64,000 nt of DNA from Immundisolibacterales bacterium (GCA_026712715.1 JAPOPW010000059.1:52161-116160), one strand, 5' to 3'. Positions 8,360 to 18,757 are shown, counted from the first letter of the stretch. Translations and numbers: made by a program. The notes: generated by a model from the letters alone, not told the origin.

Positions 8360-9544
8360 TCAGGCGGTTTCCCGGAAGAGCTCGCGCCCGATGAGCATGC
8401 GCCGGATCTCGGAGGTGCCGGCCCCGATCTCGTAGAGCTTGGCGTCCCGGAGGAGCCGCCCGGTCGGGAACTCGTTGACGTAGCCGTTGCCGCCGAGGCA
8501 CTGAATGGCTTCGAGCGCCATCCACGTCGACTTCTCGGCCGCGTAGAGGATGACCCCGGCCGCGTCCTTGCGGGTCACGTCGCCCCGGTCGCACGCCTGC
8601 GCGACCGCGTAGACGTACGCCCGGCAGGCGTTGAGCGACGTGTACATGTCGGCGAGCTTGCCCTGGATGAGCTGGAACTCGCCGATCGGCCGGTCGAACT
8701 GGCGGCGCTCGTGCACGTAGGGGACCACCACGTCGAGGCACGCCTGCATGAGGCCGACCGGTCCGGCGGCGAGCACCAGGCGCTCGTAGTCGAGGCCGCT
8801 CATCAGGACCCGCGCGCCTTCGCCCACCCCGCCAAGGACGTTCTCCTCCGGCACCTCGCAGTCCTCGAAGACGAGCTCGCAGGTGTTGGAGCCCCGCATC
8901 CCGAGCTTGTCGAGCTTCTGCGCGGTCGAGAAGCCGGGGAACCCCTTCTCGACGAGGAACGCGGTGAGCCCGCGGGTGCCCGCGTCCGGGTCGGTGCGGG
9001 CGTAGACCACGAGGGTGTCCGCGTCCGGGCCGTTCGTGATCCACATCTTGGCGCCGTTCAGGATGAAGCGGTCGCCCTTGCGCTCCGCCCGCGTGCGCAT
9101 GCTCATGACGTCGGAGCCCGCCCCCGTCTCGCTCATCGCGAGCGCACCCACGTGCTTGCCGCGGATGAGGGGCGGGAGGTAGCGGTGCTTCTGCTCCTCG
9201 CTCCCGTTGCGGCGGATCTGGTTGACGCACAGGTTCGAGTGCGCCCCGTAGCTCAGGCCCACCGAGGCCGACCCGCGGCTCACCTCCTCCATCGCGACGC
9301 AGTGCTCGGTGTAGCCGAAGCCGGCCCCGCCGTACTCCTCCTCGACGGTCACCCCGAGGATGCCGAGGTCGCCCATCTTGGACCAGAGATCGGCCGGGAA
9401 TTCGTTCGTCTCGTCGATCGCCGCGGCGCGCGGCGCGATCTCGTCCGAGACGAAGCGCATGACGCTGTCGCGGACGAGGTCGGCCTCGTCGCCGAGGCCG
9501 AAGTCGAGGCCGGGTAGCTGGTTCGGAAGCGTTACGGAGCTCAT
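8360..9544 (-). CDS. liuA: Isovaleryl-CoA dehydrogenase
   Basis: A 394-residue FAD-dependent acyl-CoA dehydrogenase. It converts isovaleryl-CoA to 3-methylcrotonyl-CoA, the step before the carboxylase encoded downstream. [13 protein letters not shown] (residues 134-146) binds FAD and substrate. [12 protein letters not shown] places a glutamate at residue 254, the position of the catalytic base specific to isovaleryl-CoA dehydrogenases. The C-terminal [13 protein letters not shown] is family-typical. It is the first gene of the minus-strand operon, and the operon order supports the assignment over a generic acyl-CoA dehydrogenase. Confidence 0.93.
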   Translation of the reverse strand: MSSVTLPNQLPGLDFGLGDEADLVRDSVMRFVSDEIAPRAAAIDETNEFPADLWSKMGDLGILGVTVEEEYGGAGFGYTEHCVAMEEVSRGSASVGLSYGAHSNLCVNQIRRNGSEEQKHRYLPPLIRGKHVGALAMSETGAGSDVMSMRTRAERKGDRFILNGAKMWITNGPDADTLVVYARTDPDAGTRGLTAFLVEKGFPGFSTAQKLDKLGMRGSNTCELVFEDCEVPEENVLGGVGEGARVLMSGLDYERLVLAAGPVGLMQACLDVVVPYVHERRQFDRPIGEFQLIQGKLADMYTSLNACRAYVYAVAQACDRGDVTRKDAAGVILYAAEKSTWMALEAIQCLGGNGYVNEFPTGRLLRDAKLYEIGAGTSEIRRMLIGRELFRETA

Positions 9545-9692
9545 GGTTCGGCGCGCGCCTCTCGGGACCCGCCCGAAGTATGCCCCAACCCGTCGCCGCC
9601 CGTGCGCCCCGCCCGGTCAGCTCGTTGGACGCATCGGCCGCACCGCTCGAGCAACCCCTCCCGTTGCACCGCCGAACTACGCCACTTCGGCA

Positions 9693-9721
9693 TTGTCAGC
9701 ATATACGTGTCCACCTATAAT
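9693..9721 (+). promoter_or_regulatory. Sigma-70-type promoter of vapBC, apparently leaderless
   Basis: TTGTCA at 9693-9698 and a perfect TATAAT at 9716-9721 are separated by exactly 17 bp. The predicted first transcribed base (7 nt after the -10) falls on the A of the antitoxin ATG at 9728. There is no room for a ribosome-binding site, so the transcript would be leaderless or nearly so. The AT-rich stretch stands out in GC-rich surroundings. Confidence 0.75.
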
Positions 9722-9727
9722 TGATAA

Positions 9728-9949
9728 ATGGCCCAAGTCACCATTTACCTGTCGGACAGTGTCCTCGCGGCCGCACGCAAGTGCGCGCAGGAGGAGCGAA
9801 GGAGCCTTTCGGCCTGGGTGAGCGCGCTCATCCGGGATGCGACCGCGACCGAATGGCCGGAAAGCCTCGTCGAACTGCTGCACCATGGCGGCGGCGATAT
9901 CGCCGAGCCCGACGACCCTCCGCCGGGAGACCTGGACCTCTTCCGCTAG
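9728..9949 (+). CDS. vapB: Ribbon-helix-helix/VapB-like antitoxin
   Basis: A 73-residue protein starting MAQVTIYLSDSVLAAARKCA, a ribbon-helix-helix DNA-binding start, followed by an acidic Pro-rich tail (PDDPPPGDLDLF) suited to toxin neutralisation. It directly precedes a PIN toxin gene; its TAG overlaps the toxin GTG by one base. Expression probably comes from the promoter ending 6 bp before the ATG, with autoregulation expected for this family. Confidence 0.85.
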   Translation: MAQVTIYLSDSVLAAARKCAQEERRSLSAWVSALIRDATATEWPESLVELLHHGGGDIAEPDDPPPGDLDLFR

Positions 9950-10341
9950 TGTGGCTTCTCGATACCAGCGTCTGCGTGGCGCTCATCAATCGCACGGACG
10001 ACCAGGCGGCGGCGCGCCTGTTCGAACATCCCCGCGCATCCGTTCGCCTTTGCAGCGTGGTCAAGGCGGAGCTTCATTTCGGGGCGCAGAATTCGTCACG
10101 GCTCGCCGAGAATCTGCAGCGGGTCGACATCTTCTGCCGGGCCTTCGATTCGCTGCCGTTCGACGACGAGTCGGCTCGCCACTACGGGATCGTGAGGGCG
10201 CAGCTACGCAGGGAAGGGCGGCCCATCGGCGGGAACGATCTCATGATCGCCTCCATCGCCATCGCCAATTCGCATGTCCTCGCCACCCGCAACCTCGGTG
10301 AATTTTCCCGGGTGTCCGGACTGGACGTGGAACGGTGGTAG
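9949..10341 (+). CDS. vapC: VapC-family PIN-domain ribonuclease toxin
   Basis: A 130-residue PIN nuclease with the full acidic set: LLDTSVCVAL (D5), the central KAELHFG, GGNDLMIASIA and the terminal ATRNLGEFSRVSGL. The overall pattern, especially GNDLMIA and NLGEFSRV, resembles VapC toxins that cleave initiator tRNA, but substrate is inferred from family resemblance only. Translation is coupled to the antitoxin (start 9949, TAGTG overlap). It faces the hyuB gene tail-to-tail. Confidence 0.88.
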   Translation: MWLLDTSVCVALINRTDDQAAARLFEHPRASVRLCSVVKAELHFGAQNSSRLAENLQRVDIFCRAFDSLPFDDESARHYGIVRAQLRREGRPIGGNDLMIASIAIANSHVLATRNLGEFSRVSGLDVERW

Positions 10342-10346
10342 ACCGG

Positions 10347-10362
10347 GTTTCCGTCCGGAAAC
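10347..10362. terminator. Short hairpin between convergent vapC and hyuB
   Basis: GTTTCC-gtcc-GGAAAC forms a perfect 6-bp stem in the 97-bp gap between the ends of two convergent genes. There is no U-tract, so termination activity is uncertain. Confidence 0.35.
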
Positions 10363-10438
10363 GTTCGCCATTGTCTGCGCGAGACGACGGGGCGCCCGCT
10401 GTACGGAGCGCCACGAAGTCTCCGGGAGGTTCGATCCG

Positions 10439-12241
10439 CTAGTCGGCGGCGGCGGGGGTGATCGAGGCGGCCGTCTCCCGCATCTCCGCGCGGAGGCGCC
10501 GGGTGGCGGGGAGGTCGACGGACCAGGTCCCCGGCTCTCCGTCTCCGGCGAGCACGACGCCGTAGGCTCGTTCCGCGTGCGCCGGCGTCACCTTCTCCTC
10601 GATGATGTCGCGGAGCACGTCTTCGGGTTCGCGCTCGAGCGGGTCGCCGTAGCCGCCCCCGCCCGACATCTCGTGGCGGAACACGTCGCCCCGCTTCAGC
10701 TTCTCGACTTCGGTCATCAGCACCGGGAGGACGCGGTCGGATCGGCCGGGATTGACGTAGTTCCACGAGGGTGAACCGGATCGGCCGCCGAACAGCCCGT
10801 GCGGGGGGAAGCGGCGCTTGTCGGAGCGCACGTTGAGGACGGCCTCCGCGGAGAGGATCTCGTATTCGCGCACGAGCCCGAGCCCGCCCCGGTGGCGCCC
10901 GGCTCCGCCCGTGTCCGCGAGCATCCCGTACTCGTTGATCCGGATGGGGTACTCGGACTCGATCATCTCGATCGAGACGTTCGACTGGTTCGCCCCCATG
11001 TGGGGGACGCCCTGCTGTCCGTCGTGCTCGCTCGTGCCGCCCCACGTGCCCATGAACGTCTCGCAGAAGACGAACGCCTTGCCGTTCTCGTAGCCCGCGA
11101 TGGTGGGGAGGGTGGATCCGCCCGCGGTGTCCGCGGTCACCCGGTCGGGCAGCGCCTTCGCGAGGGCGCCGAACAGGCAGTCGATGATCCGGTAGCCGGT
11201 GATGCCGCGCGCGCCGCAGGGAGACGGAAAGACCGGGTTGACGAGCGAGCCCTTCGGCGCGGTCACCTCGATGGGGACCGTGAAGCCGTGGCAGTTCGGG
11301 ATGTCCGACACCATCAGGGAGCGAAGGGCCGCGTAGCACGACGCCTTCGTGAAGGGAAAGGTCGGGTTGATGCCGCCCTTGATCTGGTCCGAAGTACCGG
11401 TCCAGTCGATCGCGACGTCCTCGCCCGCGACCGTCACCCGCGCCTTCAGCACGACGAGCTCCGGCTCCTCGCCGAGCCCCTCGATGTGGTCGGTGAACTC
11501 GTAGACCCCGTCCGGGAACTCCGAGATCTCGGCCCGCGTCAGCCGTTCCGCGTAGTCCTGGAGGTGGGTGCCGTAGTCGAGCACCGTATCGACCCCGTAG
11601 CGCGCGAAGAGCTCGAGCATCTCGCGCTCCCCGCTCCGGCACGCCGCGAGCTGGGCCTGGAGATCGCCCATCACCTTGTCGGGGGTGCGCACGTTGAGCG
11701 CGATCACGTCCCACAGGGCCCGGTTCGGCTCGCCCGCCGCGATGAACTTGACGATCGGGAGCCGGAGCCCCTCCTGGAAGATCTCCTCCGCCCCGAGCGC
11801 GTTGCTGCCGGCGACGATCCCGCCCACGTCGGAGTGGTGCGCCACCGTCGTCGCCCACGCGGCGAGCCGGGGTTCCGCGCTCCGGTTCTCCTCCGTGAAG
11901 ACGGGGGTCGTGATGTAGATGTCGGGGAGGTGCTGTCCGTCCGCGGCGTAGGGGTCGTTGAAGATGAAGACGTCGCCCGGGTCGATGCGCCCTTCGTACC
12001 GGGAGATGAGCTTTCGCATCGCGTCGTGGAAGCTCCCCATGTGCATCGGGGTGCAGATCCCTTGCGCGAGAGTGAGCCCGCCGGCGTCGAGGAGGGCGGT
12101 CGAGAAGTCGAGCGAGTCGCGCACGATCCCCGAGTGCGCGGTGCGCATCAGGGTGAGGGCCATGTCGTCGGCGATGGTGTCGAAGCAGCTCTTGAGGAGC
12201 TCGAGCTGGAACGGATCGATGGTGCGGGGCACGGAACTCAT
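10439..12241 (-). CDS. hyuB: Hydantoinase B/oxoprolinase family protein
   Basis: A 600-residue HyuB-type subunit; with HyuA it forms ATP-dependent hydantoinase/oxoprolinase enzymes that open five-membered cyclic amides. The N-terminus TIDPFQLELLKSCFDTIADDM, the DPYAADGQHLPDIYI segment, GGTSEHDGQQGVPHMGANQS and the C-terminal GGGGYGDPLEREPEDVL are typical. The ATG at 12241 carries AAGGGAG 11 nt upstream. The start lies in a 45-bp near-duplicated segment (period 56) that also creates a short upstream reading frame. The exact substrate (hydantoin, N-methylhydantoin, 5-oxoproline or other) cannot be told. Confidence 0.9.
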   Translation of the reverse strand: MSSVPRTIDPFQLELLKSCFDTIADDMALTLMRTAHSGIVRDSLDFSTALLDAGGLTLAQGICTPMHMGSFHDAMRKLISRYEGRIDPGDVFIFNDPYAADGQHLPDIYITTPVFTEENRSAEPRLAAWATTVAHHSDVGGIVAGSNALGAEEIFQEGLRLPIVKFIAAGEPNRALWDVIALNVRTPDKVMGDLQAQLAACRSGEREMLELFARYGVDTVLDYGTHLQDYAERLTRAEISEFPDGVYEFTDHIEGLGEEPELVVLKARVTVAGEDVAIDWTGTSDQIKGGINPTFPFTKASCYAALRSLMVSDIPNCHGFTVPIEVTAPKGSLVNPVFPSPCGARGITGYRIIDCLFGALAKALPDRVTADTAGGSTLPTIAGYENGKAFVFCETFMGTWGGTSEHDGQQGVPHMGANQSNVSIEMIESEYPIRINEYGMLADTGGAGRHRGGLGLVREYEILSAEAVLNVRSDKRRFPPHGLFGGRSGSPSWNYVNPGRSDRVLPVLMTEVEKLKRGDVFRHEMSGGGGYGDPLEREPEDVLRDIIEEKVTPAHAERAYGVVLAGDGEPGTWSVDLPATRRLRAEMRETAASITPAAAD

Positions 12242-12315
12242 GCTGGTGCGGACTCCCTTGGTTCGTGCCCATCGATCCTGCGTGGCACGGACTTCATGCC
12301 GGTGCGGACTCCCTC
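12215..12315. repeat. Tandem near-duplication covering the hyuB start region
   Basis: Bases 12215-12259 and 12271-12315 match at about 39 of 45 positions with a 56-bp period. Each copy contains a Shine-Dalgarno-like AGGGAG, the spacer TCCGCACC and an ATG on the minus strand (12241 and 12297). Confidence 0.8.
12238..12297 (-). CDS. Possible 19-residue leader peptide upstream of hyuB
   Basis: The duplicated start at 12297 opens a frame encoding MKSVPRRIDGHEPRESAPA and then TGA. The stop overlaps the hyuB ATG as ATGA, an arrangement allowing translational coupling. GAGGGAG lies 11 nt upstream. It arises by duplication of the hyuB start out of frame, so it may be accidental. Confidence 0.3.
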   Translation of the reverse strand: MKSVPRRIDGHEPRESAPA

Positions 12316-12327
12316 GCGGCCGGTCGG

Positions 12328-14520
12328 TCACCCCGCTGCCGGCAGCTCGATGATAACGTTGCCGAGCCGGTCGAGGTGCGCGGTGCAGTCTGGGGGGATG
12401 ACGCACGTGCCCTCGTACTCCTCGATGACGAAGGGGCCGGTCCGGGGCTCGGGGCCGAGCCGCCCGCGCCCGATGACCGGCGTGTCCACCAGCCCCGATG
12501 CCGGGCCGAAGCAGACGCCTCGTCGCGCGTCCGGGCCGGTCCGCGACGCGGGGTCGAAGGGGGCGGGCTCGATGATGCCGGCCGGGCGTCGCGTGCCCAC
12601 GAGGCGAAGGTTCACGATCTCGACCGGAAACTCCCCGGAGAACGCGTGGCCGTAGCGGGCGAGGTGCTCGGCCTCGAAGCGGGCGCAGAGCTCGGCCACT
12701 GCTTGCGCGTCGAGGCGCCCGTCGGCCGGCCCACCCGCCGCTACCGCGTCGCGCATGCCGGCGCCTCTCCCGGCCTTGCTCCCGGGTCCGTTCGCTCCGG
12801 GCTCTCCTCCACCGCCGAACGGGACGGTCAGCTCGTACGCCTGGCCGGCGAAGCGCGCGTCGGCGTGCCGCGTGAAGCGGATCTCCTCGCGCGGGCCGCC
12901 GACCACGGCCGCGATGCGGTCCGCAAGGGCCGCATAGCGGCGTTCCGCCTCGTCGAGGGGAGCCTCGTCCGCGAGATGCAGGAATGGCACGGTCTCGTTC
13001 ATCTCGAGGTTCGAGAACAGGAGTCCGAGGGCGCTGAACACCCCGGCGGCGACCGGCAGCACGACCCTTCGCACCTGCAGCACGCGCGCGAGGTCCACCG
13101 CGTGCACCCCGCCGCTCCCGCCGAAGGCGACCAGAGTGAAGTCGCGCGGGTCGCGCCCCCGGTAGGTGGTGACCGCCTTCACCGCCTTCATCATGTTCGC
13201 GTTCGCGACGGTGTGGATCCCGAACGCGGTCTCCACCACCCCGCGCCCGAGGGGTTCGGCGAGACGGGAGGCGACCGCCTCGTGCGCCCGTCCCGCCCGG
13301 ACGGGAACGGTTCCGCCGGCGAGCGCCTCCGGGTTGAGATACCCGAGGACCACGTTCGCGTCGGTCACCGTCGGCTCGTCGTTTCCGGTGTCGTAGCAGG
13401 CCGGACCCGGCACCGCCCCCGCGCTCTCCGGCCCCACCTTGAGCGAGCCCGCCTTGTCGAGCCAGGCGATCGAGCCGCCGCCCGCCCCGACCTCGGAGAT
13501 GTCGATGACCGGGAGCTTGAGGGCGTATCCGCCTCCGCCCATGAGCGCGCTCCGCGACGACATGCCGCCCCCGACCTCGTACTCGTCGGCGAAGAGGACC
13601 CGCCCCGCCTCGATGAGCGATGCCTTCGCCGTGGTCCCGCCCATGTCGAGGGTGATGAGGTTGTCGAATCCGGCGCGCGCCGCGAAATGCTGCGCGCCGA
13701 TGACCCCGGCGGCGGGCCCGCACTCGACGATGCGGGCCGGGTTCGCGACGACCGCGTCCGCGTCGAGGATGCCGCCGCTCGACTGCATGACCATGAGCCG
13801 CCCGCCGATGCCGGCCCCTTCGACCTGGGACACCATCGAGCGCACATAGTGCTCGACCGGCGGGCCGACGTAGGCGTTGATGACGGTGGTGGAGGTGCGC
13901 TCGTACTCGAGCTTCTGGGGCAGCACGTCCACCGAGAGGGAGATGAAGGCCCCGGGGAGCATTTCCCGCAGGATCTCTCCGGTGCGCCGTTCGTGGTCGG
14001 GATTGGCGAAGGAGTGGAGATAGCAGACCGCGACCGCCCCGATGCCGGCCGCCCGGATGCGTTCGGCCGCCGCGCGCACTCCCGTCTCGTCGAGGGGAAG
14101 GAGGACTTCGCCCCGCGGTCCGGTCCGTTCGCCGATCTCGAAGCGGAGCTGGCGCGGCACGAGCGGCGGCGGGCGTTCGTAGAGCGGCTCGTAAAGGTTC
14201 GGCACCCGCACCCGCCGGAGCTCGAGCACGTCGCGGAACCCGCGGGTGGTGAGGAGCGCGGTCGGCGCGCCCTTGCCCTCGAGGATCGCGTTGGTCGCGA
14301 CCGTGCAGCCGTGCAGCAGCTCCTCGAGTGCCCCCGGCGGCGAGCCAAGCTCTTCGAGCAGGCTCCGCACCCCTTTGATGACCGCGTCCGAATAGTTCTC
14401 CGGCGTCGACGGGAGCTTGCGGGTCGCGAGTCGTCCGTCCGGCGTGAGGACGGCGACGTCGGTGAACGTGCCCCCGATGTCAGCGGCGGCGCGGGTGACG
14501 GTCGCTGGTGAGGCGGGCAT
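12328..14520 (-). CDS. hyuA: Hydantoinase A/oxoprolinase family protein
   Basis: A 730-residue ASKHA-fold ATP-binding subunit partnering HyuB. AADIGGTFTDVAVLTPDGR near the N-terminus is the phosphate-binding motif. STTVINAYVGPPVEHY, MVMQSSGGILDADA, LDMGGTTAKASLIE and the FGGSGGVHAVDLA segment are all HyuA signatures. I prefer the start at 14520 (MPASPATVTR); an upstream ATG at 14538 would add six residues. It is the first gene of a two-gene minus-strand operon, 30 bp before the duplicated hyuB start region. Confidence 0.92.
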   Translation of the reverse strand: MPASPATVTRAAADIGGTFTDVAVLTPDGRLATRKLPSTPENYSDAVIKGVRSLLEELGSPPGALEELLHGCTVATNAILEGKGAPTALLTTRGFRDVLELRRVRVPNLYEPLYERPPPLVPRQLRFEIGERTGPRGEVLLPLDETGVRAAAERIRAAGIGAVAVCYLHSFANPDHERRTGEILREMLPGAFISLSVDVLPQKLEYERTSTTVINAYVGPPVEHYVRSMVSQVEGAGIGGRLMVMQSSGGILDADAVVANPARIVECGPAAGVIGAQHFAARAGFDNLITLDMGGTTAKASLIEAGRVLFADEYEVGGGMSSRSALMGGGGYALKLPVIDISEVGAGGGSIAWLDKAGSLKVGPESAGAVPGPACYDTGNDEPTVTDANVVLGYLNPEALAGGTVPVRAGRAHEAVASRLAEPLGRGVVETAFGIHTVANANMMKAVKAVTTYRGRDPRDFTLVAFGGSGGVHAVDLARVLQVRRVVLPVAAGVFSALGLLFSNLEMNETVPFLHLADEAPLDEAERRYAALADRIAAVVGGPREEIRFTRHADARFAGQAYELTVPFGGGGEPGANGPGSKAGRGAGMRDAVAAGGPADGRLDAQAVAELCARFEAEHLARYGHAFSGEFPVEIVNLRLVGTRRPAGIIEPAPFDPASRTGPDARRGVCFGPASGLVDTPVIGRGRLGPEPRTGPFVIEEYEGTCVIPPDCTAHLDRLGNVIIELPAAG

Positions 14521-14700
14521 GTGAAGACGGCACTCCATGTGTGGATCGGGCCCGCGAGGCTGAATTCAGTTCGCTACCCCCTTCCAGGATACAGCCGGCG
14601 GCCCGCCGGACGGAGTCGCTGAAAACTGGTCACATGATCCGGAACCTGGAGCCGCTTCGGGACCAGGACCGAGGAGTCGGATACGGCGGCCAAGGCCCGG

Positions 14701-14730
14701 TTGACATTAGTCATGCCCTTGGTCTAGTTT
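14701..14730 (+). promoter_or_regulatory. Probable promoter of the phd/vapC pair
   Basis: A consensus TTGACA at 14701-14706 is followed 18 bp later by TAGTTT (14725-14730). The ATG lies only 9 bp beyond, leaving an extremely short leader with no evident ribosome-binding site, as at the 9.7-kb vapBC pair. Confidence 0.5.
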
Positions 14731-14739
14731 GGATTCGCC

Positions 14740-14973
14740 ATGCATCAAGTCAGCGTTCACGAAGCGAAAACCCACCTTTCCCGGTTGTTGCGGCATGCCA
14801 TTGCCGGTGAGGAAGTCGTCATCACGCGCTCGGGACGGCCCGTGGCGCGCATCGTCCCGATTGAAGAGGCCCGCCCCTTGTTCGGCGTCGACGAAGGCCG
14901 TTTCGTCGTCCCCGACGATTTCGATGCGCCGCTCGACGAAGGGCTGTTGAGGGCATTCGAAGGCCGCGAGTAG
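14740..14973 (+). CDS. Phd/YefM-type antitoxin
   Basis: A 77-residue antitoxin: MHQVSVHEAKTHLSRLLRHA followed by GEEVVITRSGRPVARIVPIE is the canonical Phd/YefM DNA-binding fold. The C-terminal DDFDAPLDEGLLRAFEG is the usual toxin-binding tail. It sits 56 bp upstream of a PIN toxin gene on the same strand and probably represses its own promoter at 14701. Confidence 0.9.
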   Translation: MHQVSVHEAKTHLSRLLRHAIAGEEVVITRSGRPVARIVPIEEARPLFGVDEGRFVVPDDFDAPLDEGLLRAFEGRE

Positions 14974-15029
14974 TCGGACACCGGAAGCCGCACCCGAATC
15001 CGTCCCTCCATCGGACCGCCTCGTTCCAC

Positions 15030-15428
15030 GTGAGGTTTCTCCTCGACACCCACTGCTGGCTCTGGCTTCAGACGGAACCCGGACGGCTCCCCGCCAATCT
15101 TCTGGCGACTCTCGCCGATTCCTCGTCACGGCGATACCTGTCTGCGGCGAGCGCCTGGGAGATCGCGATCAAGTTCGCGTTGGGCAAGCTCGCGCTTCCG
15201 GAGCCCCCGGCGTCCTACGTCCCGGAACGGATGCGGCTGAGCGGGTTCGAGGGTCTCCCCGTCACGCATGCGCACGCGCTCGCCGTTGCCGTCCTACCCC
15301 CACATCATCGCGACCCGTTCGATCGGGTGCTGGTGGCCCAGGCCCGGGTCGAAGGGCTGACCCTGGTGACCGCCGATGCGGCGCTCGAACCGTACGACGT
15401 ATCCATGGTCCGCGTAACGCCCTCGTAG
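15030..15428 (+). CDS. PIN-domain toxin partnered with Phd-type antitoxin
   Basis: A 132-residue PIN ribonuclease of the class normally paired with Phd/YefM antitoxins. RFLLDTHCWLWLQ gives the first acid, SAASAWEIAIKFALGKL the central Glu, and HRDPFDRVLVAQA and LVTADAALEPYDV the remaining acids. The start is a GTG at 15030. It converges with the dioxygenase gene, leaving a 32-bp gap. Confidence 0.9.
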   Translation: MRFLLDTHCWLWLQTEPGRLPANLLATLADSSSRRYLSAASAWEIAIKFALGKLALPEPPASYVPERMRLSGFEGLPVTHAHALAVAVLPPHHRDPFDRVLVAQARVEGLTLVTADAALEPYDVSMVRVTPS

Positions 15429-15460
15429 GCGCCGAGGAGGCTCGACCCGGCAGAATCGTG

Positions 15461-16321
15461 TCAGGCCGGAAGAGGCCGCGCTCGGGTTCCGGTCGTGCTT
15501 CCGGAGCCGGAGCCGCCTCCCGGCGCCCGCGGATGCCCGATGGTGAAGTCGTTGCGTCCCGAGACGTCGCGCCCCCGGACCTGGATGAGGGGCCGGGTGT
15601 GGTGGGCGGAGCCGCGGCTGTCCGCAATCGGGAGGTCGTGGTGGTCGTAGTGGCTGCTGGCCGGCATGAACCGGAGCGCGTAGCCGATGCGCGGCGCGGC
15701 GGTCCGATTGGGGTTCGAGCCGTGGATCATGTAGACGTCGAACACGGCCATCCGGCCCGCTTCGAGCTCGAGGTCCCGAGCGTCGTCGACGTCGAACTCG
15801 CCGGCGTGAAGGGTCTCGGGGATCGTCACCCGGTCGCTGTGGTCGCGAAAGTGACGCCCAATCCGCCGCCCCGCGTGCGAGCCCGGTATCGTCCGCAGGC
15901 AGCCGTTCGCCACGGTGCAGTCGGTGACCGCAATCCAGACCGATGTGGTCGCGAGCGGCTTGATCGGCCAGTAGCGTCCGTCCCGGTGCCAGGGCACGCC
16001 ACGATCGAGGCCGGCCGGCTTGTGGAACAGGGTGGTGCCCCAGAGGATGATGTCGGGGCCGATGAGCTGCTCCACCATGTCGAGGAGGGGCGGGAAGGTT
16101 GGAATCTCGATCCAGCCGGGGTCGCTCCTCACGTTCTGCACCCCGGAGCCCGGGACATGGGGGGAGGCCACCGGCTCGTCGCCCATGTGCGGGTTGTCGG
16201 CGACGAGGCGGGCGGCGAGGGACTGGAGGCGCGCGAGGAGATCGGGCGGCAGCCGAAACTCCGGGACGAGCACTCCGTCCGCGCGAAAGGCGCCGACCTC
16301 GTCGTCCGACAGGACAGTCAC
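15461..16321 (-). CDS. Phytanoyl-CoA dioxygenase family protein
   Basis: A 286-residue Fe(II)/2-oxoglutarate-dependent oxygenase. The iron triad is visible as H112 and D114 in PWHRDGRYWP and H200 in VYMIHGSNPN; R211 in RIGYALRF is the 2-oxoglutarate ligand. TVANGCLRTIPGSHAGR is a common PhyH segment. The substrate is unknown; relatives act on fatty acyl-CoAs or many small metabolites. The C-terminus is Gly/Ser/Arg-rich and probably disordered. It is 223 bp downstream of the sugar-transport operon on the same strand and may or may not be cotranscribed. Confidence 0.88.
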   Translation of the reverse strand: MTVLSDDEVGAFRADGVLVPEFRLPPDLLARLQSLAARLVADNPHMGDEPVASPHVPGSGVQNVRSDPGWIEIPTFPPLLDMVEQLIGPDIILWGTTLFHKPAGLDRGVPWHRDGRYWPIKPLATTSVWIAVTDCTVANGCLRTIPGSHAGRRIGRHFRDHSDRVTIPETLHAGEFDVDDARDLELEAGRMAVFDVYMIHGSNPNRTAAPRIGYALRFMPASSHYDHHDLPIADSRGSAHHTRPLIQVRGRDVSGRNDFTIGHPRAPGGGSGSGSTTGTRARPLPA

Positions 16322-16544
16322 CTTCGTTCCCCCGATTCGGCCCGGTCAAGGGGGCAAGATATCACGGAGGCAGGCCGGGACCCGGTGATGCGGACCACCA
16401 CGATGGAGGACGAGCAGGCACGGAGCTCGGGCGCGATGCTCCGATGCCACCCGGTACTTGCCGGACGAAGCGCGCCGCCGACCCGGGGGTCAGCCCGGAC
16501 CCTCCTGAAGTCAGCGATTGCGTGGCCGTGCGGGCGACGGGGGG

Positions 16545-17662
16545 TTACGTTCGAGCGAGCCCCCGACCCGCTCGGCGGGTGCGGACTTCGGCCTGCCGCG
16601 GTTGCCAGCCACGGCAGATGGGCAGGCCGCGATCGAGCGGCAGCCGCACCCTCCGTCCGGTGCGGTCGGAATGGTAGATGGCGGCGGCGAGCTCGATGGA
16701 GGCCTGGCCGTCCGCCAGGGTCACGGCGCGATGGTCGGGGCGACCGTCGAGGGCATCCGCGACCGCGGCGAGGTAGCCGGCGAAGCCTTGCGCCGCATCC
16801 CGGCCCGTGTCCGGATGTCTCGAGACGATGGCGTCGATCTCCGCCTGCCGCGCCGGGTCGCGCGCGGTGAAGGTCCAGGGCGCTTGCGCCGGTGCGTAGG
16901 GCTCGCGCCCGCTCTCCACCGTCGTGTGCTCGTAGATCAGGCGCAGGCGCGAGGTGTCGTCCGCGGCTCCCAGGGTGATCGACGAGGTGACGAGCGCGCC
17001 CGCGGCCGTGCGCAGGCTCAGCGCGGCGCAGTCCTCGGTCTCGACCGGGTTGATCGAGGTGGCGAGCATGGCGGAGACCTCCGTGACCGGGCCGAACGCG
17101 CGCGCGATCAGGTCATGGATGTGGATCGCGTGGCTCACCACCGCCCCGCCGATCTCGCCCGCCCAGGTGCCGCGCCAGGGGACGGCGTAGTAGGCCGCGT
17201 CCCGGTTCCAGTGCGTCTCGAGGGACCCCGCCCGCGGTGCGCCGAGAAGCCCGGCCCGCGCCAGCGCCGCGAGCGCGTCGAAGGCCCGGCCGTACCGGTA
17301 TTGAAAGACCGGGAAGACCTGCCGTCCCGCCGCGCGCGCGGCTTCGGCCAGCCGGTCCGCGCCGGCGACGGAGTCCGCGATGGGCTTCTCGCAGATCACG
17401 TGCTTTCCGGCGGCCAGGGCGTCGCGTGCCACCGGGAGGTGCAGGTCCGGCGGCAGGCAGACGTCCACGATCTCCACCGACGGATCGGCCAGCACCGCGG
17501 CGACGTTCTCGCATGCGGCGGCGCCCGCCCGCGCCGCGAGCTCCCGCGCGAGCCCGGCGTCCCGGTCGCAGACGCGGGTGACGGCGTACCGGTCGCCGAG
17601 CGCGAGATATCCGTCCAGGTGCCGGGCGCCGATCCCGCCGCCGAGAACCGCGACCCGATGCC

Positions 17663-17666
<4 letters not shown>
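16545..17666 (-). CDS. Gfo/Idh/MocA family NAD(P)-dependent oxidoreductase
   Basis: A 373-residue sugar/polyol dehydrogenase-type protein. RVAVLGGGIGARHLDGYLAL is the Rossmann nucleotide-binding motif, CLPPDLHLPVARDAL follows, and ICEKPIADS contains the conserved EKP lysine. VSHAIHIHDLIARAFG carries the C-terminal-domain histidines. The gene overlaps the upstream ABC ATPase by 4 bp (ATGA) and is the last gene of the sugar-import operon, so its substrate is probably the imported sugar or a derivative. The last ~25 residues are Arg-rich and unlike the family. Confidence 0.92.

Positions 17667-18757
<1,091 letters not shown>

Noticed and set aside
12242..13723. In-frame extension of hyuB upstream of 12241 into hyuA
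   Set aside because: The extension lies entirely within the well-supported hyuA gene in another frame and has no HyuB similarity; conserved HyuB sequence begins right after the ATG at 12241.
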